The notes under the pieces were generated by a model. It was not told the DNA's origin, did no database searches, and saw nothing but the letters and a program-made list of their open reading frames with translations. Positions 1-6,761 of a stretch of DNA of 9,520 bases are shown here, piece after piece (the stretch's first letter is position 1; every line of letters begins with the position of its first letter). The translations under genes were made by a program, and so were the position numbers. Origin of the DNA: Victivallales bacterium (GTDB lineage Bacteria; Verrucomicrobiota; Lentisphaeria; Oligosphaerales; Oligosphaeraceae); assembly GCA_017538465.1 (NCBI GenBank), contig JAFYIW010000118.1, forward strand, positions 1 to 9,520, given 5' to 3'.

Positions 1-1044
1 GCGATGCTGCTGGCGCACCTTGTGCTCTCCGCTTTCGAAGGATGCGATGGCGGCAAACTCTGGATCACCCGGCTGGGGACCTTCGAACCGGAAAGCGGCC
101 GCGCCTATCGCGAAATCCTCCGCAGGAACGCGGGGCTGGTGGATGCGGTGGCAGACCTTCATCCAAAATGGGAGGGCGTACGCATTCCCCTCCCAGATGA
201 GCCCCCGTTCAACTTTCCGCCACACCCGACCCCGGACGGCTGGCACGAGGCAATGGCGCGGATGGGCATTCCCATCCATTTCGGCAAGGGTCCCGCCGCC
301 TGCGCCGCGCTCTCCGGCGGACAGGCCGATGAACTCTCCGACGACGAACTGCGACGGCTATTCCAGGGCAATGTCCTCTTGGACGGCTCCGCCGCCGAGG
401 CGCTCGCCCGCCGTGGTCTCTCCTCGCTGTGCGGCTGCGAGGCGTTTCCCTGGGATTTGCCGCACGTCTCCCTGGAGACGCTGGGCGACGGCACGCCGAT
501 GGCGGCGGCAGGGCGATACGCCCGTCTCCAGCCAATCTCCGCCGGTGCGAAAGTCGTCTCCACCCTATGGCACCGCGCCTACGCCCTTGCCACTGAGCGG
601 AGCGAATTGGCGCCTGGGGCCGTCATCTGCCATGGAACCTCCGGCGCCAGTGTCGTCACTATCGCCAACTGGCTGGGCGGCGAGGGGTTCAACGCCTTCG
701 GAATCTTCAACGAGACCCGCAAGGCGCAGTTGATTGGCCTGCTCGACCAGCTGTCCCGCCTGCCAGTCTGGCATCCTGGCGACGGCGAACTTTTCCTCAA
801 GGCAGGAACGATTGCGGAGGGCGGGCGTATCGTGGTGATCGCCAACTTGAGCCTGGATGTCCACGAGGAACTTCTGCTTTGCGGTCCGTGGGCGGAGGAG
901 TCCCGCCAAGTCACGCGACTGCAGGGCGACGGAAGTTGGCGGGAAGTCGGCCATGGGCGGCGAGGAGATGCCTGGTGCCTGCAGACTTCTTTGATTCCGC
1001 TGGAGGTCGCCGCATTGAAGTTTTCAGCCCCCTCCCCGTTATGA
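1..1044 (+). CDS. C-terminal part of a GH42-like glycosidase-type protein (5' end outside window)
   Basis: The frame is open at the first base, so the ATG at position 4 is probably internal and the true start lies upstream. About 346 residues are visible, counted from that ATG. Residues 18-36 (KLWITRLGTFEPESGRAYR) resemble the end of a TIM-barrel glycosidase seen in many PVC-group proteins. Residues 78-145, with an LSDDELRRLF stretch and then NVLLDGSAAEALARRG, resemble the degenerate glutamine-amidotransferase-like (trimerisation-type) domain that follows GH42 barrels. Residues 268-340 look like a small beta-sandwich (GRIVVIANLSLDVHEELLL). No catalytic residues can be assigned because the barrel is mostly missing. 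The stop overlaps the next start by four bases (ATGA), so it is probably translated together with the beta-mannosidase and acts on the same glycan. The family placement is pattern recognition from memory; an uncharacterised non-catalytic relative is possible. Confidence 0.6.
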   Translation, partial: AMLLAHLVLSAFEGCDGGKLWITRLGTFEPESGRAYREILRRNAGLVDAVADLHPKWEGVRIPLPDEPPFNFPPHPTPDGWHEAMARMGIPIHFGKGPAACAALSGGQADELSDDELRRLFQGNVLLDGSAAEALARRGLSSLCGCEAFPWDLPHVSLETLGDGTPMAAAGRYARLQPISAGAKVVSTLWHRAYALATERSELAPGAVICHGTSGASVVTIANWLGGEGFNAFGIFNETRKAQLIGLLDQLSRLPVWHPGDGELFLKAGTIAEGGRIVVIANLSLDVHEELLLCGPWAEESRQVTRLQGDGSWREVGHGRRGDAWCLQTSLIPLEVAALKFSAPSPL

Positions 1045-3542
1045 AGACCGAACTATCTCTTTCAGGAACCTGGCGTCTGACCGGTCGGGACGAGACTGGG
1101 AAGCCGATTGACATTCCCGTCCAGGTGCCGGGGCACGTGCATCCGGCCCTGGAGGCCGCCGGAGCGCTGCCGCCCGTCTTCTGGCGCGACAACGCGAAGC
1201 GTTGCCAGTGGCCGGAGAAGGTCGAATGGACCTTCTCGCACACTTTCGAGGTTCCCGCCGACGCCGAATTCTCCCGAGCGGAACTGTGCTTCGGGGGAAT
1301 TGACACGTACGCTGACATCTTCCTGAACGGGAAGCATCTGGGTTCCTCGCGAAATATGTTCGTTCCGCTTCGGGCCAAGGCGACGGACGCACTCAGGAGC
1401 GGCGCCAACGAAGTGCGGGTCGTCATCCATCCATACGCGCAGATGATTCAGGGCAAACGAATGGACTGCCCGGCCGCCTTCACCTCCGACCGCGTGCACG
1501 TCCGGCGTGTCCAGTGCACCTTCTGGTGGGATTGGGTGGAGCGCTTCGTCTCCCCCGGCATCTGGAAGGAGACGAAAGTGGTGTTTTGGGAGGAGGCCAA
1601 CATCGAGGACCTCTTCGTCTATACGCAGGCCATTGCGCCGACCAGCGCATCGCTGGCCATCCGGCTTCAGACCGCGGGGGCGCGGAACGGCTGCCGGTTC
1701 GCGGTGGCCATCATGTCGCCCGACGGACACGAGGTCTGGCGCACGGCTGGGCGCGTCTTCTCCGATGTCATCCGGCTACAGGCCGACCTTCCACAGCCAC
1801 GACTCTGGTGGCCGAACGGTTACGGCGACCAGCCGAGGTATCAGGTGACCGCCACGTTGTTCTCCAACGAGGGGACCCCGCTCGACGAGAGGGCGGTCGC
1901 CACCGGCATCCGCACCGTCCGGCTTGAATGTCTGCGTGACCAGCCGGGTTCTCCCGAGGAGGCGCGCACCGCGCAGATGCGCGGACGGCGCAAGGAACAG
2001 GACAACCCATATCCCGGCGAGAGCTGCATCCTGCTGGTCAACGGCGTGCGGATCTTCTGCAAGGGTGGCAACTGGGTGCCGCCGTCGCCCTTTCCCGGAA
2101 ATCTTTCCGCCAGCCACTACGAGAATCTGGTCCGCCTGGCGTCCGAGGCCGGTTTCACAATGCTGCGGGTTTGGGGAGGCGGAGAATACGAGCCGGACGT
2201 CTTCTATTCCTGCTGCGACCAATACGGCATCCTCCTCTTCCACGACTTCATGCTCGCCTGCGGCGACTACCCGGAGGACGACCCGGAGTTCGTGGAGAAT
2301 TTCCGCGAGGAGGTCCGTGCGAATGTCTTGGCATTGCGCAACCACTGCTGCATCGCCATCTGGAGTGGAAACAATGAAAACTGCGATGGCTTCGACTGGG
2401 ACGACGCGAAGATGACTGACCGGGCCCTCCTGGACGAGGTCTATTACCCCGTGCTGGAAGAAGTTGACCCGTCGCGTCCCTTCCGTCCCGGCAGTCCCTG
2501 GGGAGGCCTGAAGAACGCGGATGCCACCATTGGGGACTGCCACGACAGCTGGTGGTGGCGCGGCGCCGAGAAGATCTCCCCGGAGTACTTCTCGGTCGTG
2601 CCGCGCTTTTCCTCGGAATGCCCCATCGGTGGCTATCCGTTGCCCACTGTGTTGCGACGGTTCCTCGCCGAGGAGGATCTCGCGCATCCGGACAATGCCG
2701 ATGGCGCCTTGGAATATCACATCAAGAACAATCATTATTTCACTGACATGGGCTGGCCCACCGTACATGGCCGGCTAATCCGCAACACCAGGGTGATTCT
2801 AGGAGAAGGCGAAACCCCAGGCCAGAAACTATTCCACCGCGCCTATCTCCAATACGAATGGGCGCGGATGGTGATTGAGGGAATGCGCCGAGGAAAGTGG
2901 TACAGCGCCGCGACTTTGTTCTGGATGTTCAACGACTGCTGGCCCGCCCTCGGCTACGCCCTGGTCGATTATTGCGGACGCCCCAAGGCGGGGTGGTACG
3001 CCTGTCGCCGCGTCTTCGCGCCCGTCGCCGCCGCCATTGCGCCCAGAGAGGACAAACTCGTCTTCACCATCCTCAATGACCGCCTCCGCGCTCACGAAAT
3101 CACCGCGCGAATCCTGGAGGCGGACACCTCCACGGGGCAGGTCAAAACCAGACCGGAAATAGCCGTCTCCCTTCCCCCCGGCCAAAATCTTGACCTTCTG
3201 GAATTGCCCCTCCCTCCGACCGACCATCACACCATCTTCTTCCTGGAATTGGCGGAGAATGGCCGGCGGATCGACCGCGCCCGCTGGTGCGCCGGCTGGC
3301 TCGCGGATTTGGCGATGGCGCCCGCGCGCCTCTCGTATGAGCGACGGGGCGATACGCTCACCGTGCGTTGTCACGGCGGCATCGCGCTCGGCGTCGCCTT
3401 CGACGGTGCCTTCGTGCCGGAGGACAACTACTTTGACCTCCTGCCAGGCGAGGAGCGCGCCCTTCGTCTTCGCCCGCCGTTCGGCAGTGCGGAGACGGGA
3501 CGGGAAGTCATTCCATACGCCTACTCCGGAACTTTCGCGTGA
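1041..3542 (+). CDS. GH2 family beta-mannosidase
   Basis: The predicted protein is 833 residues, a normal length for a GH2 beta-mannosidase, which removes terminal beta-mannose from oligosaccharides. Residues 1-185 form the sugar-binding jelly-roll domain, with a family-typical WWDWVERFVSPGIWK at 162-176. Residues 186-300 are an immunoglobulin-like domain, including WWPNGYGDQPRY at 256-267. The TIM barrel follows, with NGVRIFCKGGNWVPP at 334-348 and LRVWGGGEYEPDVFY at 375-389. The acid/base is E446 in WSGNNEN, and the likely nucleophile is E526 in FSSECPIGGYP, which differs from the common SEFG form. No signal peptide is visible, so it is probably cytoplasmic and acts on imported oligosaccharides. 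I chose ATG 1041 because it begins the conserved domain and overlaps the upstream stop as ATGA. The frame is open back to 879, but that part overlaps the upstream gene and does not resemble the family. There is no Shine-Dalgarno sequence, so translational coupling is likely. Confidence 0.93.
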   Translation: MKTELSLSGTWRLTGRDETGKPIDIPVQVPGHVHPALEAAGALPPVFWRDNAKRCQWPEKVEWTFSHTFEVPADAEFSRAELCFGGIDTYADIFLNGKHLGSSRNMFVPLRAKATDALRSGANEVRVVIHPYAQMIQGKRMDCPAAFTSDRVHVRRVQCTFWWDWVERFVSPGIWKETKVVFWEEANIEDLFVYTQAIAPTSASLAIRLQTAGARNGCRFAVAIMSPDGHEVWRTAGRVFSDVIRLQADLPQPRLWWPNGYGDQPRYQVTATLFSNEGTPLDERAVATGIRTVRLECLRDQPGSPEEARTAQMRGRRKEQDNPYPGESCILLVNGVRIFCKGGNWVPPSPFPGNLSASHYENLVRLASEAGFTMLRVWGGGEYEPDVFYSCCDQYGILLFHDFMLACGDYPEDDPEFVENFREEVRANVLALRNHCCIAIWSGNNENCDGFDWDDAKMTDRALLDEVYYPVLEEVDPSRPFRPGSPWGGLKNADATIGDCHDSWWWRGAEKISPEYFSVVPRFSSECPIGGYPLPTVLRRFLAEEDLAHPDNADGALEYHIKNNHYFTDMGWPTVHGRLIRNTRVILGEGETPGQKLFHRAYLQYEWARMVIEGMRRGKWYSAATLFWMFNDCWPALGYALVDYCGRPKAGWYACRRVFAPVAAAIAPREDKLVFTILNDRLRAHEITARILEADTSTGQVKTRPEIAVSLPPGQNLDLLELPLPPTDHHTIFFLELAENGRRIDRARWCAGWLADLAMAPARLSYERRGDTLTVRCHGGIALGVAFDGAFVPEDNYFDLLPGEERALRLRPPFGSAETGREVIPYAYSGTFA

Positions 3543-3604
3543 TTGCAGTTCAATCCCTTGAAGCTCCTAAGGCCAGGGGAGCTGGCATTCCGCATGGCGC
3601 GTCC
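3543..3604. terminator. Weak hairpin between convergent genes
   Basis: The 62-base gap separates the ends of the beta-mannosidase (plus) and the Gfo/Idh/MocA gene (minus). AGCTCC at 3562-3567 can pair with GGAGCT at 3578-3583 around a 10-base loop. A competing five-base stem, GCCAG (3572-3576) with CTGGC (3582-3586), overlaps it. Neither is followed by a run of T on either strand, so this is not a standard intrinsic terminator. It could mark a Rho-dependent or bidirectional end, or be chance. Confidence 0.25.
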
Positions 3605-4633
3605 TTATCCCTGCGTTGACGACAGGCCTGTCGGCAAGCCGGAGGAGGCAAGGGTGATTGCGTGGACGGCGAGGTCGTGTTCAAAGGAATACGGACTGGT
3701 GGTCTCGCCGCGAATGCAACGGGCCCACTCGATGAGCTGCGTGGCGTAGCGGTCGGTCTGCACGGGGAAGCGGACAACATGCGTGCCGGCGGAGAAGTCT
3801 CCTGCGCTCTCGGCGAGCTGCAGAATGACCTCCAGGGGCTGCCCGTCAAAACGCTCAATTGGCTCCAGGACGAGGGAGCCTCTGGTGCCGACGACGCGCA
3901 TCCGGCGGGAGGGAACGCCGCAGCGGCTGCAGGCGCGCAAAGTCACGGTCGCATGGGGATACTCCAGCACCGCCATGCAGTTGTTGCGAATGGCCGCCGG
4001 GTCGCCCGGGGCGGATTGCAGGAAAGGCGTCACGCCAGACGGGTGCCCCATCGCGGCGACCACGAAGTCAATCAGGTGACAGCCGAGGTTCCACAGTATT
4101 CCTCCGCGGAAATTCCCGAGGTAATTCTGATAGACTTCGCCGCCATAGTTGTGGTTCATGTCGATTTCCATTTCGCAGACTTCGCCAAGTATATGCTCGC
4201 GGATGGCACGGATGGCGAACTGGAAGGCGGGGTTGCCCCGGAACATATAGCCCATCTGGAAGGACAGATGCCGGGCTGCGCATTGGTCCAGCAGTGTCTT
4301 GTAGGGAGCCAATTCCTCGCCGGCGGGTTTGTCCAGATGAATGGCAAGCCCCCGTTCCACGCAGCGTAGTCCCATTGGCACCAATTCGTTGTTGGGGACC
4401 TCGACGGCGACGGCCTCCAGCGTGGGGTCGGTGAAGACCTCCTCCGGCATGAGACGCTTCAGCCCCGCATAGGGTCGCTCCAGGTCTGTCTGATAGTGGG
4501 GCGTGACGGAAAAGTCGCGGTCATCGACATAGCCGACCACCTCGAAGAACTCCGGAAGTTTCCGCAAAGAGTCCATCTTGCCATGAGCATGTTCATGGAG
4601 GATGCCAATCTGGGCTACACGAATGGGCTTCAT
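3605..4633 (-). CDS. Gfo/Idh/MocA family oxidoreductase
   Basis: The predicted protein is 342 residues, typical for this NAD(P)-dependent family, which oxidises or reduces sugars, inositols and related polyols. The N-terminal Rossmann fold starts with KPIRVAQIGILHEHAHGKM. Here the usual GxGxxG is replaced by a GILHEHAHG form. HLDKP at 99-103 corresponds to the family's EKP motif, with K102 as the expected catalytic or nucleotide-contacting lysine. FRGNPAF lies at 131-137, and WNLGCHLID at 181-189 carries the H186 and D189 pair common at the active site. No signal peptide or Tat motif is visible, so it is likely cytoplasmic. I chose ATG 4633; a GTG directly upstream (4636) would add one residue. 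It is the last of three same-strand oxidoreductase genes, 30 bases after the MDR gene, with no Shine-Dalgarno sequence. The substrate is unknown. Confidence 0.88.
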   Translation of the reverse strand: MKPIRVAQIGILHEHAHGKMDSLRKLPEFFEVVGYVDDRDFSVTPHYQTDLERPYAGLKRLMPEEVFTDPTLEAVAVEVPNNELVPMGLRCVERGLAIHLDKPAGEELAPYKTLLDQCAARHLSFQMGYMFRGNPAFQFAIRAIREHILGEVCEMEIDMNHNYGGEVYQNYLGNFRGGILWNLGCHLIDFVVAAMGHPSGVTPFLQSAPGDPAAIRNNCMAVLEYPHATVTLRACSRCGVPSRRMRVVGTRGSLVLEPIERFDGQPLEVILQLAESAGDFSAGTHVVRFPVQTDRYATQLIEWARCIRGETTSPYSFEHDLAVHAITLASSGLPTGLSSTQG

Positions 4634-4636
4634 CAC

Positions 4637-4676
4637 AAAGTCTAAAGTCTAAAGTTCCGGCCGCTATTCAAAGTCT
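4637..4676. repeat. Tandem AAAGTCT heptamers between two operon genes
   Basis: AAAGTCT occurs back to back at 4637-4643 and 4644-4650, followed by a degenerate copy (AAAGTTC) at 4651-4657. A further exact copy lies at 4670-4676, inside the last codons of the MDR gene. The tandem part sits immediately before the start of the Gfo/Idh/MocA gene, where a ribosome binding site would be expected. No function is known. Confidence 0.6.
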
Positions 4677-5680
4677 GTCCAGTCAAAGAGAATGCCGACG
4701 GGCGGCTGTTTGACATTGCCGACACGGTCATAGACTTCTGCGGCGTCGCGCGGCGAGACGATTTCGTGGATGAGGGGCGCCACTTTTAGGCGCCCCGCCT
4801 GAAGCAACCGGAAGAAGGTGCGGTAGTCGTCGAACTCCGTCCACTGTCCGGGGCGAGAGTCCTCGTGCGGTCGGGTGAGCGTATGACATCCGATCAGGGA
4901 GACCCCGCGGCTGTGGACATCGCGATAGAAGTCGATGGGTTGGTCGGAGACGCGGGTGCAGCCCAGCAGGGAAATGCGTCCCTGCCAGGCGATGTATTGG
5001 AGTGCCTGCTGAAGCGCGGGAATGTATCCGGTCACCTCGACCACGCACTCGGGGCCGCGTCCGCCCGTGCACTCCGTGACCTTTTTCACGAAATCCGGGT
5101 CCCGGGGATCGAGCGCATGGTCCGCGCCGAGCTGCAGCGCCAGTTCACGGCGTTCCTGAGAGAGGTCGCTGGCCAGCACGGGACAGGCGCCGGACTGGCG
5201 GGCGATTTGATTCGCGAGGAGGCCCAGCAACCCCTGTCCGGCAACCATTACGGCCTCGCCCAATTGCACCTGGAGCTTGCGCACGCCGAGGAAGGAGAAA
5301 GAGGCCAGATGCGCAAAGGCCGCCTGCCGCATGTCCACGTCCGCCGGAATCTTGAAGAGGTTCTTTTCCTCCTGGACGAACCATGAGCGGTGACCGCCCC
5401 AGCGCACCACCACATGGTCGCCGGGCGAAAGCGTCGTGACTTCCGCGCCGATTTCGACGACATGCCCGGAGACGCTGTAGCCGATGCCGTGGAACGGGAA
5501 GCCCGTCTTGGCGGCACCGGTGTTGGGCAGCGCATGGTAGTTGGCCAGTTCGGTGCCGGCGCTGAGGACATCGTAGTCCGCCTTCACCAGCACCTGTGTG
5601 GACGCCAGTTTCGGAGAGAACTCTTCGGTTTGGAGCGCGGCTTGTCCCTTGGCCGGAAAGTAAATCTGAGAGATTTTCAT
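4664..5680 (-). CDS. Medium-chain dehydrogenase/reductase lacking classical zinc ligands
   Basis: This 338-residue protein has the two-domain MDR (alcohol/polyol dehydrogenase-like) layout. The GroES-like N-terminal half contains LSAGTELANY at 39-48, the 'SxGTE' form seen in a subgroup of MDR proteins. The canonical catalytic-zinc cysteine and GHE motif are absent, as is the four-cysteine structural zinc loop. The Rossmann half has VAGQGLLGLLANQIAR at 146-161 (GxGxxG at 148-153). D172 at the end of the second strand suggests NAD rather than NADP. The likely role is oxidation or reduction of a sugar or polyol in the cytoplasm, with substrate unknown. It lies 23 bases after the PIG3-like gene and 30 before the Gfo/Idh/MocA gene, consistent with one transcript. 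The ATG at 5680 fits the family N-terminus, but no Shine-Dalgarno sequence precedes it. Confidence 0.88.
   Translation of the reverse strand: MKISQIYFPAKGQAALQTEEFSPKLASTQVLVKADYDVLSAGTELANYHALPNTGAAKTGFPFHGIGYSVSGHVVEIGAEVTTLSPGDHVVVRWGGHRSWFVQEEKNLFKIPADVDMRQAAFAHLASFSFLGVRKLQVQLGEAVMVAGQGLLGLLANQIARQSGACPVLASDLSQERRELALQLGADHALDPRDPDFVKKVTECTGGRGPECVVEVTGYIPALQQALQYIAWQGRISLLGCTRVSDQPIDFYRDVHSRGVSLIGCHTLTRPHEDSRPGQWTEFDDYRTFFRLLQAGRLKVAPLIHEIVSPRDAAEVYDRVGNVKQPPVGILFDWTDFE
4774..4796. other. Perfect 8-bp inverted repeat inside the MDR coding region
   Basis: GGGGCGCC (4774-4781) and GGCGCCCC (4789-4796) are exact reverse complements separated by the 7-base loop ACTTTTA. The all-GC stem lies about 110 bases before the stop of the MDR gene and would form a stable hairpin in its mRNA. 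No T-tract follows on either strand, so it is not an intrinsic terminator. It may be chance in GC-rich coding DNA or a pause or processing element. Confidence 0.5.
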
Positions 5681-5703
5681 CGTTTGGGAGGTCGGGATGG
5701 TTT

Positions 5704-6666
5704 TCAGGAACGCAAAGTGAGCACCACTTTGCCGATGTTCTCGTTGCGACGCAGGATGCCGTGAGCGTCGTTGACCTGCTGGATGGGGAAGACCGCATGG
5801 ATGTTCGAGACGAGTTTGCGCTCGGAGAAGAGCGGCCAGATCTGCGCCTCCAAGGCGCGCAGGATGGCGGCCTTCTCATCCGGCGTGCGGCTGCGCAGCG
5901 TGCTGCCAATCAAACGAAGGCGCTTGCGCCAGACGGTCTCCAGGTCGATGGCGGTCTCTGCCCCGCCCAGCGTGGCGATCATGATCCAGCGTCCGCCGAA
6001 GACCATATTCCTGAAGGCGGCTCCCATCAGCGGGCCGCCGACGCAGTCCAGCGCCACGGTTGGGGGATGCGCCCCGATGACCTTGAGCACGTCATCCGTG
6101 CGGTGATCCACCACATGGTCCGCACCGAGACGTTTGACGAAGGCGGCCTTTTCGGGAGAGCCGACGGTGGCGAGGACCTCCGCGCCCATCCGCTTCGCCA
6201 ACTGGATGGCCGCCAACCCCACGCCGCTGGCCCCCGCCGACACATAGAAGACATCGCCGGGCTTCAGCCCGCCGGCCTCCACATGCAGATTCAGATACGC
6301 CGTGGACCAGACCTCCGGCAATGAGGCCGCCTCCACCATCGACAGGCCCGACGGAATCGGCGTCACCATCCCCGACGGAACGATGACCTTCTCCGAATAG
6401 CCCCCGCCACCCAGCAGCGCGCACACCGCGTCGCCAGGACGAAACCGCGAGCCTCTCGGCGTCTCCAGCACCACGCCGGAGACCTCTAGCCCGCACCACT
6501 GGGGCCAGCCGGACGGCGAGGCGTAGCAGCCGTCCTTCTGCATCAAATCCGCACGGTTCACCGCCGCGGCATGCACTTCAATGAGAACTTCATCGTCCTG
6601 ACGGACGGGGTCGGGGACCTCCTGCCACGCAAACTCATGGCGGGCATCGAATGTCATTGCTTTCAT
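5704..6666 (-). CDS. PIG3-like NAD(P)H:quinone oxidoreductase (zinc-independent MDR)
   Basis: From ATG 6666 the protein is 320 residues and matches the PIG3/QOR branch of zinc-independent MDR enzymes along its length. These transfer electrons from NADPH to quinones or other carbonyl compounds. AAAVNRADLMQKDGCY at 33-48 is the family signature in the GroES-like domain. SLPEVWSTAYLNL lies at 115-127. The nucleotide-binding loop is SAGASGVGLAAIQLAK at 143-158, and GSTLRSR at 254-260 is another PIG3-type motif. It is probably cytoplasmic. It is the first gene of the three-gene minus-strand operon and is divergent from the IclR gene. Its start is uncertain: the frame continues upstream, and ATG 6750 has a perfect GGAGG five bases before it, which would add 28 basic residues. 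I prefer 6666 because homologues begin with MKA-type N-termini and other genes here do not use Shine-Dalgarno sequences. Confidence 0.88.
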   Translation of the reverse strand: MKAMTFDARHEFAWQEVPDPVRQDDEVLIEVHAAAVNRADLMQKDGCYASPSGWPQWCGLEVSGVVLETPRGSRFRPGDAVCALLGGGGYSEKVIVPSGMVTPIPSGLSMVEAASLPEVWSTAYLNLHVEAGGLKPGDVFYVSAGASGVGLAAIQLAKRMGAEVLATVGSPEKAAFVKRLGADHVVDHRTDDVLKVIGAHPPTVALDCVGGPLMGAAFRNMVFGGRWIMIATLGGAETAIDLETVWRKRLRLIGSTLRSRTPDEKAAILRALEAQIWPLFSERKLVSNIHAVFPIQQVNDAHGILRRNENIGKVVLTLRS

Positions 6667-6674
6667 GGACAGAC

Positions 6675-6731
6675 GCTTAAGATTGGGATGACAAATGGGC
6701 GGTTGCTTAAAGTATAGACACAAATGGGCGG
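6675..6731. repeat. Pair of direct repeats flanking a candidate -10 box (possible operator)
   Basis: ACAAATGGGCGG is present exactly at 6691-6702 and 6720-6731, 29 bases apart. Each copy is preceded by GCTTAA (6675-6680 and 6705-6710), so the full units are imperfect repeats of about 28 and 27 bases. The TATACT candidate -10 box on the minus strand (6711-6716) lies between the two 12-mers. The spacing of nearly three helical turns would put both copies on the same DNA face. This suggests binding by a regulator, possibly the adjacent IclR protein, although IclR sites are more often palindromic. Confidence 0.55.
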
Positions 6732-6747
6732 ATTTTTTGCTTCGGCG

Positions 6748-6760
6748 CATAAAATCCTCC
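6748..6760 (-). promoter_or_regulatory. Strong Shine-Dalgarno plus ATG giving an alternative start for the PIG3-like gene
   Basis: On the minus strand GGAGG (6760-6756) is followed by five bases and an ATG (6750-6748). This ATG is in frame with the PIG3-like gene, with no stop between, and would extend it by 28 residues beginning MRRSKKSAH. It is the only strong ribosome binding site seen before a candidate start in this window. Using it would place the direct repeats and the TATACT hexamer inside coding sequence. The two start models therefore exclude each other's promoter interpretation. Confidence 0.4.
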
Positions 6761-6761
6761 A

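Noticed and set aside
879..1040. 54-residue N-terminal extension of the beta-mannosidase
   Set aside because: It overlaps the conserved end of the upstream gene, and the GH2 domain begins right after ATG 1041. The ATGA overlap gives a simple start.
1776..2768. Minus-strand open frame (330 codons) opposite the beta-mannosidase
   Set aside because: It lies entirely within a clear GH2 gene and shows no domain-like features, so it is a GC-driven shadow.
3543..3749. Small plus-strand open frame after the beta-mannosidase
   Set aside because: It overlaps the 3' end of the Gfo/Idh/MocA gene antisense and has no supporting signals.
3662..4369. Plus-strand open frame (235 codons) opposite the Gfo/Idh/MocA gene
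   Set aside because: The minus-strand product has family motifs; the plus-strand product does not, and it has no ribosome binding site or partner gene.
5596..6324. Plus-strand open frame (242 codons) opposite the two MDR genes
   Set aside because: It spans the ends of two well-supported minus-strand genes and their junction, which a real gene would be unlikely to do.
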